Notes: generated by a model not told the origin, from the letters alone. Positions 30,985-39,660 are shown, numbered from the stretch's first letter. The stretch: 64,000 bases of DNA from Nitrosovibrio sp. Nv17 (GCF_900119085.1 NZ_FPIQ01000008.1:1-64000); one strand, 5' to 3'. A program made the numbers and translations.

Positions 30985-31374
30985 ATGATCATCTCCGCGA
31001 CCCCCCGGCGTGGGCTCGTCAGGCTGACCTACATCATCTACCTGCTGCATGCCTTCAGCATCGTCATGGGCATGTTGGGCCCGGCGTTCATCGTCACGGC
31101 CTTCCTGACCGGTTGGCCTTCCATCATCGCGGTGCTCATCAATTATGCAAAGCGTGCCGATGTGCGCGGGACCTATCTGGATTCGCATTTCAGCTGGCAG
31201 GTGCGCACGTTCTGGTATACCCTGCTCTGGGTGGTGGTTGCGGCAGCGCTGTTCGTCACCGTGATCGGTATCGTGCCTGCCTACATCGTGGCAGTGGGCG
31301 CGGGTGTCTGGGTGCTCTATCGCATTGTTCGCGGCTGGGTGGCTCTCAACGAAGGCAGGCCCCTTGCGGGCTGA
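30985..31374 (+). CDS. DUF4870-like small membrane protein
   Basis: This protein of about 129 residues has three or four hydrophobic segments. The central motif INYAKRADVRGTYLDSHFSWQVRTFWY is typical of the DUF4870 (Tic20-like) membrane proteins of proteobacteria; the molecular role of the family is unknown. I chose ATG 30985; a GTG at 30928 with a GAGG upstream would add 19 residues. It is the last gene of the iscR run and ends in a terminator-like hairpin. Confidence 0.8.
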   Translation: MIISATPRRGLVRLTYIIYLLHAFSIVMGMLGPAFIVTAFLTGWPSIIAVLINYAKRADVRGTYLDSHFSWQVRTFWYTLLWVVVAAALFVTVIGIVPAYIVAVGAGVWVLYRIVRGWVALNEGRPLAG

Positions 31375-31382
31375 TCTTTTTT
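31357..31382 (+). terminator. probable intrinsic terminator after the DUF4870 gene
   Basis: A short GC stem (GCCC paired with GGGC, loop CTTGC) at about 31360-31372 overlaps the stop codon and is followed by a run of six T at 31377-31382. It should end the iscR-iscS-DUF4870 transcript. Confidence 0.55.
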
Positions 31383-31701
31383 CCGTTTATTTCAACAATT
31401 CGGTTTCGTTGCGGAACATTTTCCGTCGGAAGCTGGTCAAAATGTGCTTTACCCATATGAACATCAGTGTTTTTGCCTGCCGTGGTGCAGGGAAATGTGC
31501 TGGGCTGGATTCAACACATTTCGCAGTTCTCCAACAATAGCTCTTATGTGCGTCGCCGTACAGTCGAGATGATCAACTTGGTTTATGATAGCGATGTCGC
31601 TGCATTTTCGGGGTTCCGCCAGACGCCGTGTAATTTGTGGGGTAGGACGGACCGGTCGCGGCGACGTATGAGTGAAAAATGGAGATATGGGTTCGAATTT
31701 C
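31383..31701. other. gene-free, relatively A+T-rich stretch
   Basis: About 320 bases separate the terminator from the KGG gene. The composition is visibly less G+C-rich than the surroundings. One frame runs through from 31467 into the KGG gene, but it has no ribosome binding site or family-like sequence, so I read it as leader or promoter DNA. I could not identify a convincing -35/-10 pair. Confidence 0.4.
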
Positions 31702-31712
31702 AGGAGATAGAC

Positions 31713-31967
31713 ATGAGTGCAGATCAAGATAAGAACAATAAGGGAAAGTACAGCAAACGTGGTTTCGCTTCCATGGACAAGGAAAAGCAGCGGGCGATCG
31801 CCAGCAAGGGTGGAAAGGCCGCACATGCGAAAGGAACCGCCCATCGCTTCACCCCTGAGGAAGCCAGCCTGGCAGGTTATAAGGGAGGGATCGCTCAGAG
31901 AAAGAAGAAGCAGGCGGTGGAAGCGTCCATCCAGGCTGAGAAGAGCCCTCGGGCCAGGAAGCAGTAA
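31713..31967 (+). CDS. KGG-domain stress-associated small protein
   Basis: This 84-residue, very basic protein is built of KGG repeats: KRGFASMDKEKQRAIASKGG, KAAHAKGTAHRF, then LAGYKGGIAQRKKKQ. The pattern matches the stress-induced YciG/GsiB-like family, hydrophilic proteins of unknown mechanism often raised in stationary phase or osmotic stress. An AGGAG six bases before ATG 31713 fixes the start and excludes the longer frame from 31467. It stands alone, followed by a large perfect inverted repeat. Confidence 0.85.
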   Translation: MSADQDKNNKGKYSKRGFASMDKEKQRAIASKGGKAAHAKGTAHRFTPEEASLAGYKGGIAQRKKKQAVEASIQAEKSPRARKQ

Positions 31968-32067
31968 ACAGCCCTCTCCGTGCGCAGTATGGGTGGTGGT
32001 GGGGCGACCGGGAAATCCTGATGGAAGAGGATCTTCTCCTGCCGCCTCGCGATACGCCCCGTAGGTG

Positions 32068-32114
32068 CGCTTCTTGCCTCCATGGAGTCTGGGGCTCCAT
32101 GGAGGCAAGAAGCG
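32068..32114. repeat. perfect 20-bp inverted repeat between convergent genes
   Basis: Two 20-base arms (32068-32087 and 32095-32114) are exact reverse complements around a seven-base loop. They lie between the KGG gene (plus) and psd (minus), five bases from the psd stop. There is no T tract on either side, so a bidirectional, possibly Rho-assisted terminator or mRNA-stabilising stem is likely. Confidence 0.85.
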
Positions 32115-32118
32115 GCCG

Positions 32119-33000
32119 TCAATCCGGATGCCGGAGATCGAAGGAAGGCTCGTTCCCGGACCAGTTCCCCATGGCTTCGCCAAAGCGGACGGCCTGACCG
32201 CGCATCCATAACGGATTGAGCGTCATTCCGTTCCGGGGGAACAGCGTCACGACCGTCGAGCCCAGCAGGAACCGGCCCATTTCCTCCCCCTTGTCGAATA
32301 CCAGCCCTCGTGTCTCGTAGCGCCATTCGCGGGTCTGCCCGGAGCGCGGGGCGTTCACGACGCCATGCCATGTCGTGGCGATGCTGCCCACGATGGTAGC
32401 TCCTACCAGTACCAGCGCAAACGGCCCGTGCCCGGTATCGAATACACAGACGACGCGCTCGTTGCGTGCGAACAGACGGGGTACGCCTCGCACCGTCCCG
32501 GGGTTGACCGAGAACAGCGCCCCGGGAATGTAGATCATGCGGGTCAGCTGTCCACTGCACGGCATGTGCACCCGGTGGTAGTCCCTCGGGCTGAGATAGA
32601 GGGTGGTGAAATGGCCGTCATGAAATTTCTCGGCCAGGTTGTGGTCGCCCCCCACCAGCGCTGTCACCGAGTAGTTCCGTCCCTTGGCCTGGATGATGCG
32701 GTCCCTGCAAATGACGCCCAGCTGGCTGATGGTGCCGTCGACCGGGCAGACGTGGCTGGTTTGGGCGATAGGGCGGGTTTCCGGTCGCAGCGCCCGGGCA
32801 AAGAAATCGTTGAAGGTCCGATAGCTGTGGATATCGCCATTGATCGCTTCACGCATGTCCACGTCGTAGTGCTCGATGAACCGCCGGATGGCGAAGGTGG
32901 TGAGCCTGCCGGCATTCGCCTTGGCGAATCTGCCTGCCAACTCGGTCAGGGCCTGCTTGGGCAGCAGATACTGGGGGAATACGGAAAGGGCGTTCAGCAC
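32119..33000 (-). CDS. psd: phosphatidylserine decarboxylase proenzyme
   Basis: Psd decarboxylates phosphatidylserine to phosphatidylethanolamine at the inner membrane. The self-cleavage motif LGST is at residues 246-249, where Ser248 becomes the pyruvoyl group of the alpha chain. Other family blocks are YRTFNDFFARALRPETRPI, the Asp-containing CPVDGTISQLG and the histidine-rich SPRDYHRVHMPCSG. I chose the GTG at 33000 (293 residues), with GAGG eight bases upstream and a TATAAT about 34 bases upstream. Starts further out would lie before that promoter. The N-terminus LNALSVFPQYLLPKQALTEL matches the E. coli-type beginning. Confidence 0.93.
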   Translation of the reverse strand: MLNALSVFPQYLLPKQALTELAGRFAKANAGRLTTFAIRRFIEHYDVDMREAINGDIHSYRTFNDFFARALRPETRPIAQTSHVCPVDGTISQLGVICRDRIIQAKGRNYSVTALVGGDHNLAEKFHDGHFTTLYLSPRDYHRVHMPCSGQLTRMIYIPGALFSVNPGTVRGVPRLFARNERVVCVFDTGHGPFALVLVGATIVGSIATTWHGVVNAPRSGQTREWRYETRGLVFDKGEEMGRFLLGSTVVTLFPRNGMTLNPLWMRGQAVRFGEAMGNWSGNEPSFDLRHPD

Positions 33001-33033
33001 GCGGGATACCTCGGGACGAAGCGATAGAAAGGA

Positions 33034-33039
33034 ATTATA
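33034..33039 (-). promoter_or_regulatory. -10 element of psd
   Basis: A perfect TATAAT on the minus strand lies upstream of the psd GTG start. The hexamer 17 bases further up (GAGACT) matches the -35 consensus only in its GAC core. Transcription would start near 33027, giving a short leader and supporting the GTG start. Confidence 0.5.
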
Positions 33040-33053
33040 AAGGTTGGCGCGAA

Positions 33054-34919
33054 TTAAGTCTCGGCTTGGCCGTTCCCACCTGTCCCACGACCTCCGTCCA
33101 CCGCAAGGCGGTGCGTCAGGGGAATCTCCCGCCGTCGCGTTTGCTCCTCCTGCCACTGCAGTTCCCACATGCGGGCATAGGCACCCTGGGCGGCAAGCAG
33201 CCCGTGATGAGTGCCGCGCTCGACGATGCGGCCCTGGCTCATCACCAGAATCTGGTCGGCATCCGCGATGGTGGACAGACGATGGGCGATGGTCAGGGTG
33301 GTGCGATCGGTGGCGATGCGCTTCAATTCCGTCTGGATGGCCCTTTCCGAACTGGAATCCAGCGCCGAGGTAGCCTCGTCGAAGATCAGCAGGGCAGGGC
33401 TTTTCAACAGTGCGCGCGCGATCGCCACACGCTGCTTCTCTCCTCCGGACAGTTTGAGCCCGCGCTCGCCGACCGGGGTCAGATAGCCATCCGGCAGGCT
33501 TTCGATGAAATCGTGGATGTGCGCGGCGCGCGCGGCTTCGATCACTTCGTCGTGGCTGGCATGGGGTCGTCCGTAGGCGATGTTGTAATAGATGCTGTCG
33601 TTGAACAGGACGGTATCCTGTGGAACGATGCCTACGGCGTTGCGCAGGCTTCGCTGAGTCACGTTGCTGATGTCCTGTCCGTTGATCAGAATGCGCCCCC
33701 GGGTGACGTCGTAGAAGCGGAACATCAGCCGCGCCAGGGTCGATTTGCCGGAACCGCTGTGACCCACCACGGCCACGTTGCCTCCCGCGGGGATGGCGAA
33801 GCTGATATCGAACAGGATCTGGCGATCGGACTCGTAGCCGAAACTCACGTTTTCGAAGCGAACCGCCGCATCGCCCGGGACGAGATCGACCGCTCCCGGC
33901 CGATCGCTGACTTCCGCGTGCTCGGCCAGCAAGCCGAACATCTTTTCCATATCCGCCAGGGAATGCTTGATTTCACGGTAGACGAACCCAAGAAAGTGCA
34001 GCGGCATATACAGTTGCAGCATGAATGCATTGATCAGCACCAGGTCACCCAGGGTCATGCTGCCCTGGACCACCCCATCGGCTGCCAGCCACAGCAGCAG
34101 GGTCACCCCCACCGCGATGATGGCGCTTTGTGCCGAATTGAGTGCGGCGAGCGACGTCTGGTTGCGCACCGCGGCGATTTCCCATTGCTGCAGGTGGGTA
34201 TCGTAGCGTTGCGTTTCCCAGGCTTCGTTGGCGAAGTACTTGACCGTTTCGTAGTTCAGCAGGCTGTCGACGGCCTGGGTGTTGGCCTTGGAATCCATGT
34301 CGTTCATGGTGCGGCGAAAGATCATGCGCCACTCGGTGACGATCAGGGTGAGTGCGATATAGGCGGCAAGCGTCGAGAAGACGATCACCGAGAACCAGGC
34401 ATCGTATCGGGACAGGAGGATGGCCGCCACCAGCCCGATCTCCAGCAGGGTCGGCAGGATGTTGAACAGCATGAAATTGAGCAGGAACGAGATGCCCCGG
34501 GTGCCGCGCTCGATATCGCGCGACACGCCGCCTGTCTGCCGTGCCAGATGGAAGCGCAGCGAAAGCATGTGCAAGTGCTCGAATACCTGGATCGCCACGC
34601 GGCGGATCGCGCGCTGCGTCACCTTGGCGAATATGGCGTCGCGCAGTTCTCCGAACAGCGTGCTGCACAGGCGCAGGGCCCCATAGCCGATCAGCAGCAG
34701 GAGCGGCAGGGCGAGCATGTCCTTCGGCTGGTCCAGCGCATCGACGATCTCCTTGAGGATCATCGGTACCGCGACGCTGGCCAGCTTGGCCAGCGTCAGA
34801 AGCAGCAGGGCAGCGGCAACCCTGAGCTTGAATTCCCACAGATAGGGCAGCAGGGTGCGCAGGGTCTGCCAGTCGGCCCGCCTGACCGGCGGTCTTTGTG
34901 GATGGATGGAGTGCATCAT
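33054..34919 (-). CDS. Atm1-type ABC exporter (membrane-ATPase fusion)
   Basis: This half-transporter of about 621 residues has six membrane helices fused to an ATPase domain. The stretch LLNYETVKYFANEAWE is the hallmark of the Atm1/ABCB7 heavy-metal-tolerance group, which moves glutathione-linked persulfide or metal complexes. The ATPase has GHSGSGKST (Walker A), LSGGEKQRVAIARALL (signature) and LLIFDEATSALD (Walker B). The tail is Gly-rich. ATG 34919 and 34916 are both possible starts, and neither has a clear ribosome binding site. Location between the desulfurase and cbb regions fits a role in sulfur/Fe-S or redox homeostasis, which is inference. Confidence 0.88.
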   Translation of the reverse strand: MMHSIHPQRPPVRRADWQTLRTLLPYLWEFKLRVAAALLLLTLAKLASVAVPMILKEIVDALDQPKDMLALPLLLLIGYGALRLCSTLFGELRDAIFAKVTQRAIRRVAIQVFEHLHMLSLRFHLARQTGGVSRDIERGTRGISFLLNFMLFNILPTLLEIGLVAAILLSRYDAWFSVIVFSTLAAYIALTLIVTEWRMIFRRTMNDMDSKANTQAVDSLLNYETVKYFANEAWETQRYDTHLQQWEIAAVRNQTSLAALNSAQSAIIAVGVTLLLWLAADGVVQGSMTLGDLVLINAFMLQLYMPLHFLGFVYREIKHSLADMEKMFGLLAEHAEVSDRPGAVDLVPGDAAVRFENVSFGYESDRQILFDISFAIPAGGNVAVVGHSGSGKSTLARLMFRFYDVTRGRILINGQDISNVTQRSLRNAVGIVPQDTVLFNDSIYYNIAYGRPHASHDEVIEAARAAHIHDFIESLPDGYLTPVGERGLKLSGGEKQRVAIARALLKSPALLIFDEATSALDSSSERAIQTELKRIATDRTTLTIAHRLSTIADADQILVMSQGRIVERGTHHGLLAAQGAYARMWELQWQEEQTRRREIPLTHRLAVDGGRGTGGNGQAET

Positions 34920-35272
34920 GCTTAAAGGTACGGGGAGATCGACGCCATCCACTCGAATGCGGCTACGGGGGACGCGCGTCTTTCCGGGGGGATGGAGCGC
35001 TGCTTTCAAGGGGATCGAACCCCGTTCCCGAGGCCGCTTCTCCCGTTCCGCTCCGCCAGGATCGGTGGATTCACGCTTCCGCACGACCCAAAACCGCAAA
35101 GTATAGCGTGATTTTCCGATTTCATTCCGACGCCTCTGCGGCAGGGATGCAGGGATCTTGCATTCATGCCGCAGTGCGTGAAAAATGGAGGGTGAATGCT
35201 CGCATCCACTCGAATCGGATCGGGCGTTTCTGGCATTTTCGGGCAGTTTCAGGATCTCCGGGAGGGTCGAAC
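34920..35272. other. gene-free divergent region with possible long leader
   Basis: No gene is supported in these 353 bases. A TATACT on the minus strand (35100-35105) could start the exporter transcript, giving a leader of roughly 175 bases, but no good -35 is seen. A small GGGG/CCCC hairpin with TTCGAT loop (35010-35023) lies in that leader. Confidence 0.35.
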
Positions 35273-35686
35273 ATGGAAATCACCTGCTACCGCGATGATG
35301 AAGTGGGGCATGAGGCCCGCCACCTGCCGGCGGAGACCTACAATCTTGCCGTCACGCTGCTGGCTCGTTGCGCCACCGGCAATCTGTTCGTCCCGATCCG
35401 TGCCATGCAATACCTGGCGATACTGGACGCGGAGGAGTTCGTGTTTCTGGGCAGTGCGCGCAAGTGCTGGATCGACATCGCGTGGCGAAAGTTTCAAGCG
35501 CGCAGTCGCAGCGCCCTCGATCAGCCGGTACGCTACGATGCGGTGTACTATCGTCCCGATGCGGCGGAGATCATGCGGCGCCTGCAGACGGAATTTCCTC
35601 GCGCGCTGCAAACCCTGGCGGGGAGAGCCAAATTCGAGGGACCGGGGAAGGTGCTGACGTTTCCCACGGTTGCAACGAAAGGGTGA
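35273..35686 (+). CDS. uncharacterised 137-aa protein beside the cbb operon
   Basis: I do not recognise this protein. A GGAGG seven bases before the ATG makes it a well-supported gene. It has no membrane segment or signal peptide. It contains the hydrophobic stretch NLAVTLLARCATGNLFVPIRAMQYLAIL, then FVFLGSARKCWIDIAWRKF rich in aromatic residues, two Cys, and a positively charged C-terminal half. It is transcribed toward the cbb operon and its stop is only 13 bases from that of the last gene there. A link to CO2 fixation is suggested only by position. Confidence 0.7.
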   Translation: MEITCYRDDEVGHEARHLPAETYNLAVTLLARCATGNLFVPIRAMQYLAILDAEEFVFLGSARKCWIDIAWRKFQARSRSALDQPVRYDAVYYRPDAAEIMRRLQTEFPRALQTLAGRAKFEGPGKVLTFPTVATKG

Positions 35687-35699
35687 CTTGATCCGTGGG

Positions 35700-36002
35700 T
35701 CAATCCTCGTCTTTCAGTTCCGCGTTCCAGCCGCACCGCCTGGCGTTGTCGATGGCCTCGGAATAGATCCGCGCGTGCCGCTGCCGCAGGGCATCGGACA
35801 GGCGGCTGGGAAGATGTGCGTAAGGCTCCCACGCGGCGTACACCTTCTCGTACAGATTCTGTATCTGCGCGGCGTCCCATCCGGCGCAGGTCTCCGATTC
35901 GGGCAGGATGCCGAATACCCGGGCATCGAGGATCATGCGTCCGATGTGCGTCAGGCCGCCATTCTCGTCCTGGTCTAGCCCCGCATAGTGCTGTTTCATC
36001 AT
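35700..36002 (-). CDS. uncharacterised 100-aa protein, last gene of the cbb operon
   Basis: The start ATG at 36002 overlaps the cbbO stop by four bases (ATGA), which shows translational coupling and co-transcription with RuBisCO activase genes. The protein is soluble and rich in aromatic and acidic residues, with HIGRMILDARVFGILPESE, a single Cys-Ala-Gly-Trp segment and a helical YEKVYAAWEPYAHLPSRL. No catalytic motif is visible. An accessory role for CbbQO is the natural hypothesis. A long frame that continues upstream through cbbO in another register is rejected. Confidence 0.75.
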   Translation of the reverse strand: MMKQHYAGLDQDENGGLTHIGRMILDARVFGILPESETCAGWDAAQIQNLYEKVYAAWEPYAHLPSRLSDALRQRHARIYSEAIDNARRCGWNAELKDED

Positions 36003-38326
36003 CGTGTCAATCCTGCATAAAGTACCGGGAGTTTCTCCGGTAATCGTTCCACATGGTCGACGACCATGTAGTTTCGGGCACCGAAGATGCGCGACACGTA
36101 CTGGTCCGCACGCGGGTCCAGGCTCATGCAATAGGTGACGATGCCGTGGCGGCCTGCCTCCTCCACGGCCTTGCGGGTATCGTAGCGCAGATACTGGGGA
36201 TCGCGCACGTCCACGTCCGCAGGTTCGCCATCGGTGATCACCAGCAGCAGCTTCCTGGATGACTTCTGCAGCCCGAGGGCATGGCTGGCATGGCGGATCG
36301 CCGCCCCCATGCGCGTGGAGAGCTGTCCGGTCATGCCGGCCAGCCGGGCCTTGGGCCTCTCGTCGTAGGCCTGATCGAAGTCCTTGTAGCGATAGTACTC
36401 GACGTGGTGCCGTCCATCCGAGCAGAAGCCGTGTATGGCGAAGGGGTCGCCGATCCTGGCGATGGCGTCCGCCAGGAGTACCGTGGCCTGGCGGGTCAAC
36501 TCGAGCACGGTGTGTTCCTGCCCGGCTACTTTCTCGTTGGTGGATTCGGACAGATCCAGCAACACCAGCACCGAGATGTCGCGGACCTTCCTGACCGAAC
36601 GCATCATGATGCGCGGATCCGGCTGCAATCCCATGCGCATGTCCACGATCGAGGCGATGGCGGCGTTGATGTCGATCTCGTCGCCGTCTTCCAGCTTGCG
36701 GATACGGCGCACGCCTTGCGGCTGCATCGCGTCGAGCAGGAATTTCATGCGCGAGATCTCGCGCCGGTAGCGCGCGGCGATGTCGTCGATGAGCGCCATG
36801 TCGCCCAGCTTGGCCCGTTTTTCCTGCACGGTGGCCCAGGCCGGGCGTTCGAGCTGGATCTGGTAGTCCCACTCCGAGTAGTGGCACGGCTGGATCGGCG
36901 GTTCCCTGCCCTCGGACGCGTTGTAGGACACGCCGTTGTCCTCATACGGGAAGAATTCCGTTCCCATGACCCAGATTTCCTGGGCGTCGTCCCCTGCGCC
37001 TTCGACTTCCACCTCGTTGGCGAGCTCCATGGGGCTGACGTACTTGCGTACCTGCCTGTCCTTCTCGTACCCGGCTGCGAGCGACTGCTCGAGATCGAAT
37101 TCCTCGAATTCCCAGAAATACCGGTTGTCGTCGCGATAGGGCGCGCTCAGCTGGTCGGTGCGGGGATTGAAGGGAATCCCCTTGTGCCTGAGGGAGTGGG
37201 CGAGCTGTACCCCGATGTCCCATGAGAGCTGGTGGCTGCCGAGCCGGTCCTGTGCCTGGGCGAAGTGCAGGCGGCCGGCGGCCACCCATGGGTCATCGTC
37301 CCGATAGCCCGGATCCAGCAGCGCGCGCGCCAGGCGGTCGAGATGGTGTCCGACGCTGGCATTCATCTCCGGCGTCGCGGTGTGCAGCGCCGACCAGAGC
37401 GGGCGCAGGCCCGGGAAGCGCCGGATCGCAAGGGCCTCGACGCGCGCATCCTCGATCACCGAGATGACCGCCATCTGCAGGGGATTCAGCGCCTCCGCGG
37501 AGATGGGGTGCTTCGTCTCCACCAGGTGGGCGGCCGCATGGGCGGCCGCGGCCCGGTAGATCTCGGCGGCGGCGATGTCCCCGAATGCGTCGTAGGCATC
37601 CGGCAGGTGGATCTGGTACTGCTCGATGTAGGGCCGGTAGCCCTCGCGCGTCTCGAAATCGCCGGACGTGGGCCTCATGAAGAAATCCCGGCCCCACAAT
37701 GCCCGCAGATACAGGTTGATGCGGCGCTGCACGTCGACGAAGAGAGTGCCCTTGCGCTCCTTCTGCATCATCGCCTGCGACTCCTTGGAGTCGAGTCCGA
37801 AGTACCGTACCTGTTCCTCGTAGCTGGTACGGTAGGCGTGTGCGCCCCACAGGGCCCAGCGGCGCAGGCCACCCAGGGTCAGCTGGCCGAGCAGCACGTC
37901 CAGCTTGTCCAGCATGGGGCGCACGCCACGTGGCGCCTGGGCCACGAGGATGCCAAGGAACTGGAGGTAATTCTGGAACAGATGGGCGTCTCCCAGCCGT
38001 TTCGCTGCCGTCGGCGCGGTTGCGAGGATGAGCTCGATCACCGCGCCCGAGGTCTTCGAGGCCAGCACCAGCGTCGAGGTCGCCAGATCCGCCACCACGT
38101 CCTCGCCCACCTCCTTGGCCACCTGCGGTGTTTCACCGATCCATGCGTCCACTGGTCCGCGCCCGCGTCCCAGGCTCTTCAGCGCGACGATGCCCTTGAG
38201 GTAATTGTCAATCCCGCGGGGAGAGAAGATCTTGACCACATCCGGCCAGATGGTCCGCAGCAGCGCAGCGGACTCCGGCTCCAGGTTCTCCAGGAGCTCC
38301 GAGCAGTCGTCGAGATGGACGCTCAT
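35999..38326 (-). CDS. cbbO: RuBisCO activation protein CbbO (von Willebrand A domain)
   Basis: CbbO is the adaptor of the CbbQO motor, which removes inhibitory sugar phosphates from form I RuBisCO. The 775-residue protein has a long helical N-terminal region and a C-terminal von Willebrand A domain. The metal-ion adhesion motif DLSES starts at Asp591. Further MIDAS elements TRMGAAIRHA and VITDGEPADVD follow. CbbO binds the RuBisCO large subunit through this domain, while CbbQ supplies ATP hydrolysis. It lies 39 bases after cbbQ. It is also related to NorD, but the cbb context decides the assignment. Confidence 0.95.
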   Translation of the reverse strand: MSVHLDDCSELLENLEPESAALLRTIWPDVVKIFSPRGIDNYLKGIVALKSLGRGRGPVDAWIGETPQVAKEVGEDVVADLATSTLVLASKTSGAVIELILATAPTAAKRLGDAHLFQNYLQFLGILVAQAPRGVRPMLDKLDVLLGQLTLGGLRRWALWGAHAYRTSYEEQVRYFGLDSKESQAMMQKERKGTLFVDVQRRINLYLRALWGRDFFMRPTSGDFETREGYRPYIEQYQIHLPDAYDAFGDIAAAEIYRAAAAHAAAHLVETKHPISAEALNPLQMAVISVIEDARVEALAIRRFPGLRPLWSALHTATPEMNASVGHHLDRLARALLDPGYRDDDPWVAAGRLHFAQAQDRLGSHQLSWDIGVQLAHSLRHKGIPFNPRTDQLSAPYRDDNRYFWEFEEFDLEQSLAAGYEKDRQVRKYVSPMELANEVEVEGAGDDAQEIWVMGTEFFPYEDNGVSYNASEGREPPIQPCHYSEWDYQIQLERPAWATVQEKRAKLGDMALIDDIAARYRREISRMKFLLDAMQPQGVRRIRKLEDGDEIDINAAIASIVDMRMGLQPDPRIMMRSVRKVRDISVLVLLDLSESTNEKVAGQEHTVLELTRQATVLLADAIARIGDPFAIHGFCSDGRHHVEYYRYKDFDQAYDERPKARLAGMTGQLSTRMGAAIRHASHALGLQKSSRKLLLVITDGEPADVDVRDPQYLRYDTRKAVEEAGRHGIVTYCMSLDPRADQYVSRIFGARNYMVVDHVERLPEKLPVLYAGLTR

Positions 38327-38365
38327 GTGCCGGATATCTCGCGCGTGCCGGGATGTCGAATCCGG

Positions 38366-39169
38366 TCAGAAGAAGGTGGTCACGGCGGCGTCCAGGGCAT
38401 CGCGCATGTCCGGATCGTCGGTGATCGGGCGCACCAGCGCCACGCGACATGCGGCATGCGCATCCACACCCCTGGCGATCAGGCTGCCGGCATAAATCAG
38501 CATGCGGGTCGAGATGCCCTCATCCAGGCCATGTCCCTTGAGATTGCGGGCCCGTTCCGCGATCGAGACCAGTTTTTCCGCGATCCCCGATGCCACGCCC
38601 GTCTCGTGCGCGACGATTTCCACCTCGATCGCATGTTCCGGATAGTTGAAATCCAGCCCGCCGAAACGCTGCTTGGTGGACTGCTTCAGATCCTTCATCA
38701 GGCTCTGGTAGCCCGGATTGTAGGAGATCACGATCTGGAAGTCGGGATGGGCGTGCACCAATTCCCCTTTCTTTTCCAGGGGCAGTACGCGCCGATTGTC
38801 GGTCAGCGGATGGATCACCACGGTGGTGTCCTGGCGCGCTTCCACGATCTCGTCGAGGTAGCAGATGGCGCCATGGCGCGCGGCGATCGCCAGCGGCCCG
38901 TCCTGCCAGCGCGTCCCCTGGGCGTCGAGCAGGAAGCGGCCGACCAGATCGGAAGCGGTCATGTCCTCGTTGCAGGCTACGGTGATCAGGGGTTTCCCCA
39001 GCTTCCAGGCCATATGCTCGACGAACCGCGTCTTGCCGCAGCCGGTGGGACCCTTCAGCATCATGGGCATGCGCACGGAGTAGGCCGCCTCGTACAGCTC
39101 GATCTCATCGGCGACCGCGCGGTAGTAGGGTTCATGGGCGATACGGTATTGATCGATGACGTTGGACAT
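38366..39169 (-). CDS. cbbQ: RuBisCO activase AAA+ subunit CbbQ
   Basis: CbbQ is the MoxR-type AAA+ ATPase of the CbbQO activase. From ATG 39169 it is 267 residues, the normal length. The Walker A GPTGCGKT is at residues 40-47. Walker B lies in AICYLDEIVEAR, and sensor residues are in FQIVISYNPGYQSLMKDLK. The C-terminal region RMLIYAGSLIARGVDA is typical of CbbQ/NirQ. Upstream in-frame codons are rejected. A terminator-like hairpin separates it from cbbS, so it is probably expressed by read-through at a lower level than RuBisCO. Confidence 0.96.
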   Translation of the reverse strand: MSNVIDQYRIAHEPYYRAVADEIELYEAAYSVRMPMMLKGPTGCGKTRFVEHMAWKLGKPLITVACNEDMTASDLVGRFLLDAQGTRWQDGPLAIAARHGAICYLDEIVEARQDTTVVIHPLTDNRRVLPLEKKGELVHAHPDFQIVISYNPGYQSLMKDLKQSTKQRFGGLDFNYPEHAIEVEIVAHETGVASGIAEKLVSIAERARNLKGHGLDEGISTRMLIYAGSLIARGVDAHAACRVALVRPITDDPDMRDALDAAVTTFF

Positions 39170-39232
39170 GTTTGCTCCATTTTCCGGCAACGGGGCGATA
39201 AGTGAAGAAGGCGCTCGCCTGCCCGATGGGCG

Positions 39233-39290
39233 AAAAAAATCCCCGCCCTTCCAGGGCCTGTTGACAGGCCCTGGCGACGGGGGCGGCATG
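39233..39290 (-). terminator. terminator-like hairpin between cbbS and cbbQ
   Basis: Two exact 10-base arms (39251-39260 and 39265-39274) enclose a four-base loop. Outer CCGCCC/GGGCGG sequences can extend the stem. In the minus direction the stem is followed by ATTTTTTT (A run at 39233-39239 on the plus strand). It has all parts of an intrinsic terminator and should attenuate cbbQO. Confidence 0.75.
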
Positions 39291-39303
39291 CTTCCCGTCG
39301 GGT

Positions 39304-39660
39304 TCAGACGGTCTTTCCGCGATAGATCACCATGGCGGTACCCTGGGATTGGGCGAAGTTGTCATAGCCCACCAGGCGCACGTGGTTGTTGGGATTCGCC
39401 TTGTGGCACGCATCGGCTTCCGCCAGGATGCGGTCGACGTCGGTTTCGCCGAACATGGGTAATTTCCACATGTACCAGTAGTTATCCATCAGGTACTCCG
39501 GCTCGGTATGCTCGATGGCGGGGTTCCATCCTTTTTTCACAATGTATTCGACCTGCTTGCGGATGCCGGGATCGTCCATCGCGGGCAGGTACGAGAAGGT
39601 TTCGAATTTCCGGCTGGCCGGATCGCTCAGCCGGCTGCTGTAATCAATCATTTCGGGCAT
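39304..39660 (-). CDS. cbbS: RuBisCO small subunit, form I
   Basis: The small subunit caps the L8S8 RuBisCO. From ATG 39660 it is 118 residues. Typical features are [32 protein letters not shown], and [16 protein letters not shown]. The N-terminus is somewhat longer than that of carboxysomal form IA small subunits, which fits the non-carboxysomal, CbbQ-associated (IAq) type; no carboxysome shell genes are seen. It follows cbbL by 70 bases. Confidence 0.97.
   Translation of the reverse strand: MPEMIDYSSRLSDPASRKFETFSYLPAMDDPGIRKQVEYIVKKGWNPAIEHTEPEYLMDNYWYMWKLPMFGETDVDRILAEADACHKANPNNHVRLVGYDNFAQSQGTAMVIYRGKTV

Noticed and set aside
35010-35023. A tRNA T-arm-like GGGGTTCGATCCCC on the minus strand in the exporter leader
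   Set aside because: No matching acceptor stem, anticodon arm or D-arm could be folded around it, so it is only a short hairpin.
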